From Epiperipatus broadwayi (lineage: Eukaryota > Onychophora > Udeonychophora > Euonychophora > Peripatidae): a stretch of DNA of 64,000 bases. Every line of letters starts with the position of its first letter. Within the stretch, counting starts at the first letter, position 1. Below the pieces are notes generated by a model. That model had not been told where the DNA came from, did no database searches, and saw nothing but the letters and a program-made list of their open reading frames with translations. Positions 48,406 to 62,263 of this stretch are shown piece after piece. The stretch covers positions 186,001 through 250,000 of the forward strand of contig JAQFVV010012572.1 in NCBI GenBank assembly GCA_028023455.1, read 5' to 3'. The position numbers and the translations under genes are program-made.

Positions 48406-51006
48406 ATATTTTTTGTATATATATAATAGAAAAATGGAGAATAATATTAAATTGAAAATGCTATAGGCTAATCACAAAGTAAAAAGTACAATTTAACATT
48501 TTAAATGTAATGTTTTCAAAAAATATATCTGTTGCATATATATAAAGTGTACTCCACACGTTTATTTGTGAAAACTAAATATATATATTTTTAGTGCATT
48601 TATATGAATAAAAGCATTTCTATTTTTTTTTACCTTTTAATTTTATGTGCATAACACTAAATTATCAAAATGAGGTGAATTTATTTAAATTACATTCTAT
48701 CAAGATAAACGATTGACATTATTCAAATTAGATTTTATCTAGACAAAAAAAACATAGAGTATAAATAAAGCTGTACAATAAAAAATAAATAATAAAGTCA
48801 GTTGATTCAGTTTTCAATTAATTATTCATTTTCAAATTGCAGGGGTTGCCGTTAGACATTATTAGCACCAACCAATATTACATTCTTTTTTTTTGTTGCG
48901 AAATTTTTTTGAAAACTCTAAAAACTTGTATAGGCATCAAGAATATATATTTGTGTAGTTTCAATTAGATTGGACTTGGGTTCGAAAATAAATTACAAAA
49001 ATTTTTATCATGACAGACTAAAAAACAGAATAAGTTTAATAAAAGCATATAAAAATTCCTGTCTTACATTCTTCTTATTCATACATTTTAATAATAAAAG
49101 TAAAATGAAAGTATTACAAGTTATGACTACTACAAATTTTAATAACAATAAATAATATTATGTTACAGAAGTCAATTATAAATAATGATTAAGCAATCTT
49201 TGACCATAAGTATTAATTACTAAGTACTTTGTAAGAAAAATGGCTAGGTACTGTTTCTGACGCAGTTTTTTGTAATTTGTCTTAATTTTAGTATAAAATT
49301 CAGTGATTGTGTGCCTCCCATGTTTTTTTCATCTTTCAACTTCAGTTGTGATTATGGGTTTTTGTTTATGTAACAACATTTTAATTTTTTAATTATAGTC
49401 TTAACAACTCTGACTTCAATTTTTTTTTGTTTGTTTGTTTGTTTGTTTTCTGTTTGTTTGTTTGTTTTTAATCACTATCATTTCTCTATTATTTTTTTCT
49501 GGAGTTTGAATGGCTTTATTCACTTATAAATGTTTGCTTATGATGATGATATTGTTTTTATTTAGAAAGTTAAAAAGTCATATTTTAAAACAAAAACTTT
49601 AGAGGAATGTGTATTGCTTATTTAAGCATAAGATTGTGAAATTTGATAAAATATAACATAAAACAGTATAGTGAAAATAGAAAAAATAAGTGAAAAAAAA
49701 AAACAAACAAAGAATGCATTTGAATACAAACTCTTACTGCTGCAGTTATAAATTAAAAAAGAAAAAATTATCAACAAATTTAAAGCAGCTCTTGACTAAA
49801 TCACATGATGGGATGTGACCTAGAAAAAATTGGATTTGAAATGAGATGATTAAATAAGTGTTCCGAATCATTATGAAAAGAAAAACATGAAATAGATTTT
49901 GATGGATGTATAATTATAATAATCTATATTGAAAGTAAAAGAAATATATTATTTGTTTGTTTGTTTGTTTGTTTGTTTTAAAAAAAAGAATTAATATTAT
50001 TTTTAAAAAGCTGGAAAAAATAAGAATTTAATGTACAAAAATTCTAGAATTGAACAGCAAAATGAACAATAACATAAAAATAGGCAGTATAATTTATATT
50101 AAGACTATAAAGCCAGCGAAAACACTCTCTGCTCATTCCCAGAACACTACTTGAAATCTTTATCTTAACTTCATTCATTCATATTACCTGATCTAATATT
50201 TTCATGACACTTATGTTCTAAACATTTTTTCTCATCCCAGACAAAATAATTATAATACTAAACATATAACAATAAATTTTTGGAAAATTACTTAGTTTTA
50301 TTTAACATTTATAGGATTTTAAAATTTTCTTGACTAGTTACTTGTGACTAAACTTCTAATAGAAACGGCCAAACGTTATCAATGGACAAAATTATACATT
50401 TAAATATCTATATAAGTTATGGAAATCCACATTCAGATTAATAATCTGACAAAAAATGTTACATAAATTTTAAATTAATTAATTAAAAATAAGATCGCTT
50501 TCAGAGAATCGACCATCATTCTCTCTTTAATGGAAAAAAATTTAAAAGAAGAGAAATTTAAAAATACTGCATACTTTAAAGTGTGAAACAATCAAATTAG
50601 CAAATAAATATAATGTATAAAAATAGATAAGAGAATTATTTTTATTAGGCTAACATGTTTTTATATTAACAAATTCTTCATCTTAATATTTTTGCATCTT
50701 GGAATCACTGTTATTTTTGCAATATTGAATCCAGAATAAAACAATTCACATTAATTCAAATGGATTTCTTATGATATAATCTAATAAAAAAAAAAGTACA
50801 TTTGTTTATTTTGTGGGCAAAAATAATAAATAATATCTAGCTATGTGCCCAGTAGAATCTATTGATTTGTGATATCAGTAAATTGTTTTTTTTTTTTTAG
50901 TATAATTTTTACTTTTTTTTTAATTTAGTTCAAATTTATTTACATTATTTCCTTGAGCATTAATTTACTGTGGTGAAATGGTAGATTTAGACATAAAAAA
51001 ATTCTT
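48406..51006. other. AT-rich DNA with two GTTT microsatellites
   Basis: TTTG/GTTT arrays lie at about 49428-49470 and 49949-49979. No other supported feature. Confidence 0.6.
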
Positions 51007-51109
51007 GCATTGGTGGTTGAGAGGTCAGCGTGAATGCCTTGCACTTGCAGGCAGTTGCCCGGGTTGCGGGTTTGTGTCCCGGCCAATGCTATGACATTTA
51101 AAAAAAAAA
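51007..51109 (+). mobile_element. Short tRNA-like SINE, copy 3
   Basis: An 83-nt tRNA-like body (51007-51089) has a perfect 7-bp acceptor stem (GCATTGG/CCAATGC), an A-box-like TGGTTGAGAGG, an anticodon-like hairpin and a B-box-like GGGTTTGTGTCCC. It is followed by TATGACATTT and an A tail. The anticodon cannot be assigned with confidence. Confidence 0.8.
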
Positions 51110-53962
51110 TTCTGTTTGATTTTCAGCTGAGTAGTATTTTTTTAAAATCTCCCAGAGTTCACTTGCATGAAACTATTGTTTTCAACTTGCCAGCGGATGA
51201 TAATTGAGTAATTACCCATATGAGTATTGATTTACTTATTGCGTTTATATAATTTTCATGCAATACCTCCCAAAAAGCTAGTAACTATAATTATTATTGA
51301 TTCTTCTGAATCTTATGAAAATATCTAAAAAATCTATACTTTGATTACAAAGTGGCATATAATTTCCAAATAAAGCATTTATAATATTTTCAGATATGCA
51401 ATAAATAATAACTGTGCTATAAGTTAATGCAAAGTCAGAAATACATGTTTTAAGGGCACTTCTAGACAAATGTAAATATATAATGTACACATACAGTAAG
51501 GAAATGATTGAGAAAATATCTTTATATATCCCTGTTCAGAAAGCAAAAATGTAACTATTTAATATTCTAAAATGTAACAGATAATGGCTTTACAGATCTC
51601 TTTTTGGAAAGCCAAAATGTAAAAAAATGTAAATGAATCTTTGTTTGGAGATATATATATATATGAGATCACGTGTCTAAAATATAGGATTGATTAGAAC
51701 TTTATTTATATTTTTATTTTCCAATGATAAAAGATAATATGAATCACTTAACACTTAATTAAATTTCAGAGATGGTAGTATTTTTCTTTATCAGTAGCCT
51801 AATATCATAACTTTTTACACGCAAATTTATTTAATACTACATTACATGATGAATAATTGTGTAACTTCTGCTCATGTGCCAATAAATTAAAATATAAAAT
51901 AATAATATTTTTAACATCTTTTTGTCAGAAATACATTCCAGATAGTGTTAATCCTTGAGCTATTTTATTGCATGTTTTTTATATTAGTTATCATTAAAAT
52001 ATAATATTAAATATCTCAATTATAAAACAGGAAAAGTATTTTCAGGCAATAAGCATAGAAAAAGCAGACCTCAGGCTTAATTTTTTTAAAAAAACATAAA
52101 ATAATTTAATAAATACTTAATTCATCCAACCATGAAAAATATCAAATAACATACAATTAGCAAAAATTATTCTAACTGAAATAGTAATATGACCTTTTTA
52201 AATAAGAATAAATAATATAAATTAATAACCAACAAGTAGCATATATATGTAATTATTAGTTTGTAAAAAAATTCAGATTATCATTAGCTCTCTTTTACTT
52301 CAATAAATATTTCTATTTTAAATACACAATATTTATGTACTAAAAATAAAGAGAAAAATATATCAATAATATCCCTTTCTTTCTTTATATGTTTCTACTT
52401 CTTATATTAATACAACTATAAATAGAATTACTTATTACATTATAAAATCATATAATGAAAATAATTATATAATATAAACACATATTAAACTTTAAACTAA
52501 ATTTATATTATTATTGGTATGGGTCTTTAGTTCAATAATGGTTTTCTTAAACAAAATGTTCATGAAAGTGCCAAATCTTCTAATGTGTAAAATATGTTTA
52601 TAATAATTAATTTGACAAAGATTATTTGGTAATTCTTTTGATAACAATTTCTATTTTAATATCCAATATAAATGCATTTCAGTAGCAATCTAATTTTCAC
52701 TTTAATACATATAGCCATATTATATATTAACTACAAAAACTAATAACTAATAGCATATTAATTATTAAAACCCTCAGTGTGTAAAGGGTTAAACGATGTA
52801 ATGCTAATTAATAGCGATTTAATTCTAAAATCTCACTACATTAAATGCTTATTCCAGTGCTGGGCTGTAGGTTCATTTACATTTTCTTTCAAACAAATAT
52901 TCTATACAAAAATAATGAAAAAAAATTAATGATTATTAAAAATGGTTATGAAAAAAAGAGAGAGGAAAAGACAAAAGTTTTATTAAAAGTTATCTGCAAT
53001 GGGAGTTTTAACTAACTGTCAGAGTTTTAAAAAAATATGGTATTTCAAAATAAATAAGTTTATAGTACTAAAAGAATAATATATATATATATTCTCTTTT
53101 TTCTAATTTTTTTTTATATATGTTTATCAAAAAACAGACTTTGATAATGTTGTAAAGGAGATTTGTTTTTAATTAATCTATTTATTGATAAACACATTAA
53201 GGGATTAAATGAAAGTAATTAAGTCTCTAAGTATAAAAAAGGCTGTCATAAGTTCTGCAACTAATCCAGTTCAAGCAAATCCAGTCAGTCCAGTTTACAA
53301 TTATGAGTGTAGTCATACTAAAAATTAAAAAGTAAGAAAGTGCAGGATTTAAATCAACTATGCAATGGTTTTGTACGGACATACAATAAATATTAACCCC
53401 ATGACTTGTTGACATTCTTAAGTTGTTCATCATTTAACTGTACAGAGCTCCATGGAAGAAGGTGAAATGTCAAGCTCAATAACCTAGCATAGAAAAAGAA
53501 ACATAATTAGTCTCATTATAGCTCCATCATATGTATATAATTAAACTTGCCTTGCCTAGAAAAAATTGAATGCTTGACAAAGAATAACCAGAGGTTGACA
53601 GAGAATAAAGATGAAAATAAAAATATAAAAATTATAGCCTATCAGTTTTCTATCAACTCCTCTATGAAGAATTTACAAGTAGCCTATAGAGAATTTTAGA
53701 TTAAAATCATTCAAAAAAATAAGCTAAATTTAATAATAATTATAATAATCAAGTATTTTTAAAAAATTTATAGAAAAGATTACAGAATATAAATTTGTCA
53801 TTTTGCTATTGGATATGCAAATTAGATTGAAGTCATTTGATTCTGTAGGTATTTAAATAATAATTAAAGCTCTAGAACAATAAAGACATGATTCAGGAAA
53901 TTGTCAATATTTTAAGAATATTTATCAAAGTGCAACAGCAATGATCAGATTACATAGATACA
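51110..53962. other. AT-rich DNA, nothing recognised
   Basis: No gene, RNA or repeat could be supported; short open frames (51278-51490, 53227-53433) have no known domain. Confidence 0.55.
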
Positions 53963-54285
53963 ATAAGACCAACATTATTAACAGGCAAAACTTTCTATAT
54001 GTATTGCCACTCAGTGCCACCCAGAGTAATTAATGGATGCCAGAAGGCTTGTGCATAAAATCCCCATCTAGTGCCTACTCATTCAATATCCCCAGACTAG
54101 TTTCTGGCTTGTGGCCTTCATCGGTGAAGAGCCTTGGATCTGAGAGCACTGCATCCCATTGATTACTCTGTCTTGCACTGAGTGGCAATACATATAGAGA
54201 GTTTTTTCTGTTTAATAACAGTTAAGAGCAAGCATAAGAAATAATGATCATGTGATGTTTATTAGCTTAAGACCAACATTAGTAA
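53963..54285 (-). mobile_element. Hammerhead family B repeat with ribozyme inside inverted flanks
   Basis: A minus-strand family B copy. The block AACTTTCTATATGTATTGCC at about 53986 recurs in opposite orientation near 54186-54205, so the hammerhead region is enclosed by an inverted pair. The decayed copy at 10.3 kb has the same layout. It extends to the AAACATCACATGATC end shared with the 33-kb copy. Confidence 0.75.
54082..54139 (-). ncRNA. Hammerhead ribozyme motif, family B copy 4 (one core change)
   Basis: On the minus strand the core reads CCGATGA (plus 54118-54124; U4 is C), GAAA is intact, stem III is ACTAGT and position 17 is C, with predicted cleavage between 54095 and 54094. Stem I TCTTCA pairs with TGGGGA (two G-T pairs), followed by an outer stem. 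One substitution separates this from a full core. Confidence 0.7.
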
Positions 54286-56130
54286 AGGTGTACAATAAAA
54301 TGATTTCATCTATCCAAAACTTTTGACAACAGTTTTTATAAAGTTATTAGATTAAAATAGGAAGCTAAGAAAATAAAATTAAATAAAAATTGCCACATCA
54401 TCTGAAAGATATAAATGATTTAGATTGTCCAAAGATAATACTTGAATGCTTAAGGACATTTCACAAGATCTAACAGATAAAACTGAAACAAAAGGTAAAA
54501 ATAAATGCTAAAAACTTAAAATATTGTTCAATGACTTTTTTAAAAAAATAAAAAGTTGAGATTGATAGAAATAATTTAAAAAAAATTAACAGTTACAAAT
54601 TCATTGACTAAATTATTAATATATATGAAAATGTAATAAATGAAATTTGTCATAAAGTTTATCTTGGATGGAGCTATTTCGAAAGAAATAATTTAGTTTT
54701 GAAAATAAACATAATAACATATTTAAAGAGAGTTTTAATAAATGGGGATTATGTCAGTTCTGACATATAAATCAAAGTATAGAAAGATGTTATGTTTGCG
54801 GTAACAGGAAAGCATAATAATATGAAATGAATGAGTGGTGAAACAAGCAGGCATCATAAATAATAGGACATTAGATGAGCAGTTGATATATTAAATTGAA
54901 TTTTAAACGATTATTAAAAATGTAAAATAAATAAATAAATAAAAGTCATGTGTGTGAAGGCTGGAGGAGATAAGCAAGTTTTTGAAATAATGTGGAGAAA
55001 ACAAAATATGGATCAAAGAATCTAAATAAAGTTCTTCATCCTATAATGGATTAATGATGTTTGAAAATGATAGGTAATGAAGATAATATTAAAAATAAAA
55101 AACAGCATTTAAAAAATAATCATTTTTCGTTATATTTTCCCCCAAATGTTATTATTCAAACACATTTGCATACACGTGCATGTAAATTGAGGAGAATGAC
55201 AATCTCAACTTAACTTATCTTTATATATCTAACTGTACATGCAAGGACATATATACCTATCAAAAGATCTCAGTGAGTTCATATCAGAGATGCTAAATAT
55301 TTTCTTTGTGTGAATCTAAAATATTGTAACAAAATTAAAAAACAAATGCAAATATTTGATGACAATCATATATAAGTATGCTGCCTACAATCATGAAGAT
55401 GATCCTCTTAGTTCAGGATCATATTGATAACATATACGTACTGATCATAAATAAAATAATAATCATATATTAATGAAGTGAGTGGATTTTAATGGTGAGT
55501 CTTGGTAAGGCTACATAATCATTATTTTATAATATAACTTTTAATATCTAGGCACTATACATATAATTCTAAAGAGGATTATATATAATTCACATATACT
55601 CACACAAGATTTCATTATTGTTTGTTAATAACTTTCAGGGTAGAGAGTCCTATCAAATACGTATATAAAAGTAAAATGGACAAAATACTTAATTGAATAA
55701 ATTTATTATACTTCAAAATAATAATTATTTTTCAATAAAACAAATAGATTTTTATATGTGATTGGGATGCTTTCCACATCCCATATAGATATGTAATGGG
55801 TACAAAATAAAACAATAGATAAAATTTTATTTAAATTTATGTAAATATGTATTATAAGTGAAACTAGATAAGACAGATGTATATATTCCCACATAAATTC
55901 ATTTTATAATATAAAAATATGAAATTATTTAATTATTTATTTTCATTTAAATTATTGGCTAAATTATTTTAATAATATATAAATAATCTCTGTAGAAAAT
56001 GTAAAAACATTGATTATTATTTTTAAGACAATTTTATCATGTCTAACACAAAATATGTTGAGCAGTAAACATTTTTTTATATTTTTTTAACCTTAGGTCA
56101 ACATGGATGTGACAAAAATCTCAGCCTCAG
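54286..56130. other. AT-rich DNA, nothing recognised
   Basis: No supported feature. Confidence 0.55.
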
Positions 56131-56460
56131 GATGGATTTTGAGCATTCCATCATCAGATTTTCAATTGGATGGACGGTTGAAGAGTCGGAGTGTGGAGTA
56201 GATTGAAGCCTGTCCATTAAAGTATGAGGATTGGCTATCTTAATATATATCTGAGCACTTATAGCATATATGTGTGGAGATGGTAATCTGGACCAACTTA
56301 TGATTGCTGGTTAAGCATGAAATATGTATATTGGTGATTATTTATCTTTTTGACATATATGTGTTCAGATGTATCAGCATTATGAGATAGAGTGGAGAGT
56401 GATGGGTTGTGTGAAAGTCTGTGCTCATATACCCTATATATTCCATATATTTTTTTAGTA
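56131..56460 (+). mobile_element. Hammerhead family A repeat, dispersed copy
   Basis: Collinear with 40590-40870: GGAGTAGATTGAAGC, TATCTTAATATA, the hammerhead region, GAGATAGAGTGGA and a TCTGTGCTCATATACC end. Non-coding. Confidence 0.65.
56284..56340 (+). ncRNA. Hammerhead motif, family A (G5 changed)
   Basis: CTTATGA (56297-56303) has G5 changed to T. Stem II TTGCT/AGCAT is nearly paired, GAAA (56319-56322) is intact. Inner stem I CCAA/TTGG and outer TAATC/GATTA pair fully, with base pairs swapped relative to the 44-kb copy. Confidence 0.6.
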
Positions 56461-59276
56461 TAAACTAATCACTAGTGTTTTTTATGGAAATTTGCATTAT
56501 AAAACTTTTAAAAAACTTTCATCACTTTTTTATGATTTTAAACTCAACGTTGCTTTTTGTTATTGATGAACTTTAAGTTTTTTAGAATTGTTGCATTTTG
56601 ATATATATTAATTTTAACCACATTTCTTTTAAATCAGGCAAATAGATTTTTTCTTAAATGGACACTGAAAATAATATTTTAAATAATGTGCTCACTAAAC
56701 ATCTTTATTCCAGTTAGTAGAGATTAACTTTCCTCAAAATGCCTTATAAGTCAAAATGTGACATAAAAAATAAGCAATTATAATGAGTTATTGTGGGGAG
56801 AAAAATTAATTTGTTACTCTAAATTCAAAATATATAAATTCAGATAAATAATAAAGCTTAAATTGTAAAAATATGTTAATTAATAAATAAACATTTAACT
56901 AAGAATATTACTTTTAAAAATTACTAATATGTAGGTAAATATACTATATTAAAGGACTTCAGTAGCTATGATTTAACACTCTGCTATTTTTCTTCCTATA
57001 CAATCTAAGAATGATATTTCTTGAATCACAATTTATTGAATTAGAATAAAGCATGAAAAAATAACTAATTACAAAGTACACTTTAAATTTTTTTTAAAAA
57101 TTAACATAATGTACACTTTAAAATTTATTTTTGATTCATTTTATATTCAGTTACTAAAGTGTTTTATTTTTGTAATTTCTAACCAATAAAACTTTGATTT
57201 TTTTATTCAGTACTATTAATTTTTTAATCACAATTTTTATTTCATTTTACATAAATGCAATGAAATTAAATAAAATGTAGATAAGACAATATACAACTAA
57301 TTGCTGTAGTTTACTAATATAAATGATTAAACCCCATTTTTTGCTGATTTATATTTATTATAAAACCAGCTATAATTTTGAATATGTCATAAATGAATTA
57401 TAAGATAATTGATTTAAAAGAAAGCCAATAAGTTATATTTTACCCTTAAGTTAAATAAATTTTGATCGTGTTTTGATTATTAGCTGTATAGTGCTTGAAA
57501 TCATTTTTTCTCAAAATTGCTTACAATAACAGTGTGCATATTTTACAATTATGCTCATTGTATTTTTTCCACATGAAAATTAAAGTTTTTAAAAATTTTA
57601 ATTTATAAAATTAATTGAATATATTTTAGCTAATAAACACATTTTTCAATTTAATATTAATATACTTTGTTGTTATACATGATTAAAGAATGTTTTTGAT
57701 TATTTACTGTACTGAATGGAACTAATATTTTTTTATTTTGTTAAGATAAAAATTACTTTGGATATATTATAAATGAAAGCACTTATGGTTTTGCAAAGAT
57801 ACTGAATCAAAATTAAATAAAGTACACTAATTGTATTTTAATTATATAATCAAAATATATTAGTATAAATTATTTAATAAATAAATCTGTACTGTACAAT
57901 TTAAATAAATATCATTATTTTATTTTCAAATGACATAGTCTTAATGAAATCACTATTCTATGATGTCATTAATTTTAGAAAGTGGCAGTATTTTTTTTTT
58001 CAAAATGACAGCTGCTTTTGATAACAGTAGCAAATTCTTCATACAGAGGTGCTGCAAGATGATCATATGATGTTTTAGTGTTTTAATAAAAGATTTTGAA
58101 ATTATTTTTAAAGCTAATAATAGTGAATAATCAATTGTAAGTCAAAATATTTGTTCTAAATTTATAAGAGTCAATATGGTGAATCCTTACAAAAAGATCT
58201 GTCACTAATAGAGGTAAAGTTGTATATGTATACTGTAGGTTTCCTTTCTTTCAGTAATAGATTACTTTGTCTATGCTATTACATGTATAAAAATTAGGCT
58301 TCATATATAATTAAATGTAAATAATAATGAATTTCTTTCTCAACTTTAGATTACTTTTTATCAATATTTTCTATGCATATGTAGAGAAAACTTATATAGA
58401 CACATTGATATGGCTCACAACTTCCAATTTACATAAGAAGTAATGCTCACAAAAATAATGGGTTATAAGATCAGCAGAGTACTGACAGCATACATATGGA
58501 GCCTCAAATTTTAACAAGCATGGAATTCTTCCAGCAACAGAACATATTTGATTTTGCAAACTTTGAGATTAATATATATCGTAGTATTTATAATCATATG
58601 CTAAGAAATATTTACATTAATAAAAATAAGAATTAAAACTATATATTTTTTTATATTTTTAATTATAAAAATAAAGATTATAAATGTAATACTATTGTCA
58701 CTTTCTTTCTCTTACATTTATTAAAACACCACAGGTTTACACTATTTTGATTAAAGGCAGAAAATTTTTTTTAATTATTTTTTTAATATTATTTTAATTA
58801 TAAAATATATTTAAATTAACTTTTATGATATACATATACATTAAAACAAACATCTCTGTTTTTACACTAATGTTTTTCTTTCCTATATTATAGTAATCAT
58901 TTTGCTAAATAACGTTACTAAGACAAAATCTAAAATATTAGTTTTAATTTTGTATATATTATTATCCAAGATTAAATCTAATTTGAAAAAAAAAAACTAA
59001 ATTATTTTTAATAATAATTAATATTTTAAATATTAAAATATATATTTTAAAAAATAAAATAATTAATCCATTTTTAATTTATAATGAAAAATAAAAAAAA
59101 TTATGTTTGATTCTTCGATTTACAATATTTCATCACCATGTTGGTTGTTTAATTTTTATTTTAAAAAAGAAACATTAATATATCTTCATTAATAAAAATA
59201 TTATTATAATAAACAAAAATAATTTTTAAATGCAAATTAATTTTTTGAATTAAAATATATTTTTCTTTTTTCCAAG
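56461..59276. other. AT-rich DNA; short family B fragment at 58010-58090
   Basis: The segment 58010-58090 (CATACAGAGGTGC, GATCATATGATGTTTTAGTGTTTTAAT) resembles one end of family B. The rest holds nothing I could recognise. Confidence 0.5.
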
Positions 59277-59361
59277 AAGAGCAGCATCAGAATGGCTTGC
59301 TTCATGGATTTTGAAGTTTTATTTATCACCTGATACACCTGAAATCTGCGAACAAAAATGA
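59277..59361 (+). CDS. Possible terminal coding exon (low confidence)
   Basis: A pyrimidine tract ending TTTTTCCAAG (AG at 59275-59276) precedes an open frame of 27 codons with host-like amino-acid composition (ASEWLASWILKFYLSPDTPE within it), stopping at TGA 59359-59361. Base composition rises locally. AATAAA occurs about 90 bp downstream. No protein family is recognised, and chance is a real alternative. Confidence 0.2.
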
Positions 59362-59523
59362 AAACTATAAAGTATTATTCAAGAGAGAAGCAGATTGAAC
59401 AAATGATTATTATTAAAGTAATACCAATTTAAAATACTGCCATAGTAAATAAAACTAAACAAACAGTGTCATTTCAGATAGGATCTAGAATTTGATATTA
59501 AAGGGTCAATAATTTATATTCAT

Positions 59524-59630
59524 CAAGCATTGGTGGTCGAGAGGTCAGTGATGGCTGCTTTACAAGCAGTTGTTTTGGGATCACAGGTTCATTTCCCAGC
59601 TGATGCCATGACACATGGGAAAAAAAAAAG
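59524..59630 (+). mobile_element. Short tRNA-like SINE, copy 4
   Basis: An 80-nt tRNA-like body (59527-59606) with a mostly paired acceptor stem (GCATTGG/CTGATGC), A-box-like TGGTCGAGAGG, anticodon-like GGCTGCTTTACAAGCAGTT hairpin and B-box-like GGTTCATTTCCC. It ends CATGACACATGGG and an A tail. Confidence 0.8.
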
Positions 59631-60849
59631 AATTTATATTCATTTTTGTCAAATCAAAAATAAATCAAATAATCTATTTATCAAACATATTTTTTTTATT
59701 AAATTTTAATTTACGTCAAAATTTCAAGAATATTATTTCTTAATCAATTCTACCATTCATGTATTCTTTTAAAATCATTGGATGTTTCCCACATAAAGTC
59801 CATAGTTTTGGAATACTGTTTTACCACATAACTTATATTAGGGTAGAATTTTTTAAATATCATAAATTTGACATATACTGTTTCTACTGACTTTTTTAAT
59901 TTAAAAATATCTTAATATGTTTATAAACAGTTGGAAAATATAGGTATTCTTTCCTTGATGATGATACTTTGTTTGAAACTCATCACTAACAACACTACCT
60001 ATAAAAATTGACATTGTGTTAAAAAAAAATCAAATGTTTTAATTATAAAACAAATATCAGATTTTAAAGCAGAATTTTTAATAGCTTTTTCATAAATTTA
60101 TCTTTTTTAGTTCACATTAAAAAAAACTTAAAATAAATAAGAACACATTCATTTTCTAAAAAAATATTTACTCTAATTTTGTTGATCGAGTTTAAGATAC
60201 ATTGTTCCCATTTACAGTTCAGTTTTAAATATTTAAAAAGCTCAAATATGATTTTTTTTAGAATATTATTCATTTATATAATTAAATTAGAAAGAAAATA
60301 AGTCCAATTTATTGAGTTTTAATATAATTTAATATGAAAGATTGAGCATTTTCAAAAACTCTCACCAGAACGAACAATAATAAATGTCCAAATTTTAAAA
60401 GGTTAATTATTATTTAAGTAATTTTAGACTATTGTAATATTTATCTAAATAATTTTTGTATATGTACATTTTTTCTTAATATAAATTAAACTTAACTGTG
60501 CACACAAACTATTTATTCTGTATTGCAGGCAGAGATATTTTATTTCAATATGTTTATATAAAAAAAAAAATAATAATCTGTTAATGATTAAACTGAAAAC
60601 AATTTATTAATTTGAAGAGGAAAAATGCTATATTTTATTAATGTTCATCTGTCGTAACCTGTACTTATTCATTTAATATCAAACACTTTTGTTTTATAAA
60701 TTCTCATTAGTTACTCTGAGGATCTTAAAATATCTATCTTAATCCTATGTTTGAAATTATGTTTTCAAATTTGTCTAGAATAAGTTTGATATTTTTTTTT
60801 AGTTTTAAAATTTAATCTTTTTTATTATTTGTAAATAATATATATATAT
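59631..60849. other. AT-rich DNA, nothing recognised
   Basis: No supported feature. Confidence 0.55.
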
Positions 60850-62263
60850 AATTATAATTGAAATAATATTTTTAACGGTTTACAAACAATTACAAACAAT
60901 CTTTAATTCCGCAGAAGTACTTTCGGTTACTTTCTAACCTGCCTCAACTGCCATTAAATTCAAAAACTAAAAGCGGAAGCAAACGTCATCAATTCAAATT
61001 CCACGAATCTCGTATTTTAATGTTAGAAGCTTGTCGATTTATTAAATGCGTTTTATTCCTGTTTATAAAAATTGCCTCTTTAATTTTTCTTTTACTATGG
61101 TTTCTCTCTTTGTGAAGAATTTTCACATTTTCAAAATTAAATTTAAATTTATATTTACATGTTTTTTCATGATCGAAGAAAACTGAAGAAGATATTAAAT
61201 CACCATTATTTTTATTTTTTACACGCTTATATAACAATTCGTGTCCCTTAAATCTTTTCTCAATGCTGCACCTAGATTCACCTATATATGATAGCATACA
61301 ATCACAAAAAATTTGATATATGACATTACTTTTTTGCTTGACAGGTATGACATCCTTAGAATTATTAACTAATTTATTAATATTGTTTGGAACATAGAAT
61401 GAAACATTAAATACATTCTTATATAAATCCTTAAAAAATTTTACTTGTGGATTTGAAATAAATGGAATAGATATCCATTTTTTATTATTAATCTTCATTT
61501 CTTTTAAATTATAATAATTTTTTTTTTTAAATTGACTTAAAGTATTGTTTATTTGTTCCATTTTATAACCAACATCAAGCAATTCCTTGGCAAATATCTC
61601 AATATTTTTCAATTTATCACTTTGGTAACGACATAATTTTTCATTCCGAAACAAAAAAGATTTAAAACTTGCCATCTTATGCATCATTGGTACTTTTGAT
61701 TTATAATTTATATATCCTCTTTTTTGCAATGGCTTAATTATTAGTTTATAATTTAATATACTGTTATCTCTTGTGATCATTAAATCTAAATAGTTAATCT
61801 TATAGTCCTGTTCTTTTTCAATAGACCATTTCAAGCCATTCAACTTATTTAATTCCTCTATAAGCAAATTTATACTATTAGTGTTTCCACAGACAAAAAC
61901 ATCATCCACATATCTTTTGTAAATTTTAATATCTCCAAAAATACACATATTTAAAATACTACTCTCATATGCAGATAAAACGAAATTGCAAACTTGTGCA
62001 ACTACAGGCAATCCCATAGGCCAACCTTTGTTCATTTTATAATATTGACCTTCAAAAGATGCAACAATGTTATCATTAAAAAATTTTAAAGAATCAATGA
62101 TAAATTTTATCATATATTTACAAATATTTTTACTTTTTAATGCATGTTCAATTATTTTTATGGAATTCATTCTATCAATAGATCCATACATTTCTGTAAC
62201 ATCCAATGAAGCAATAATATCATTTTCATCAATAATTACATTTTTAAAAATTTTTAAAAAAAA
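60850..62263 (-). pseudogene. Penelope-like retroelement, RT and GIY-YIG, 5'-truncated copy
   Basis: The minus-strand frame is open from the junction near 62263 to the stop at 60989, about 425 codons. It begins inside the RT at DENDIIASLDVTEMYGSI (motif A), then GWPMGLPVVAQVCNF (motif B), YKRYVDDVFV (motif C, YVDD) and INYLDLMITR. A connector follows, then VIYQIFCDCMLSYIGESRCS (the GIY-YIG pair), and EAIFINRNK with the likely catalytic glutamate. The order RT then C-terminal GIY-YIG defines the Penelope-like class. The catalytic motifs look intact and there is no frame break, but the N-terminus and RT fingers are missing, so it cannot be autonomous. About 140 bp of 3' UTR follow to about 60850. 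It is joined 5' to 5' with the plus copy. Confidence 0.92.

Noticed and set aside
56140-56175. Minus-strand CTGATGA near the 56-kb family A copy (and its relative near 40520)
   Set aside because: No GAAA follows after a foldable stem II; only the plus-strand motif at 56284 fits.
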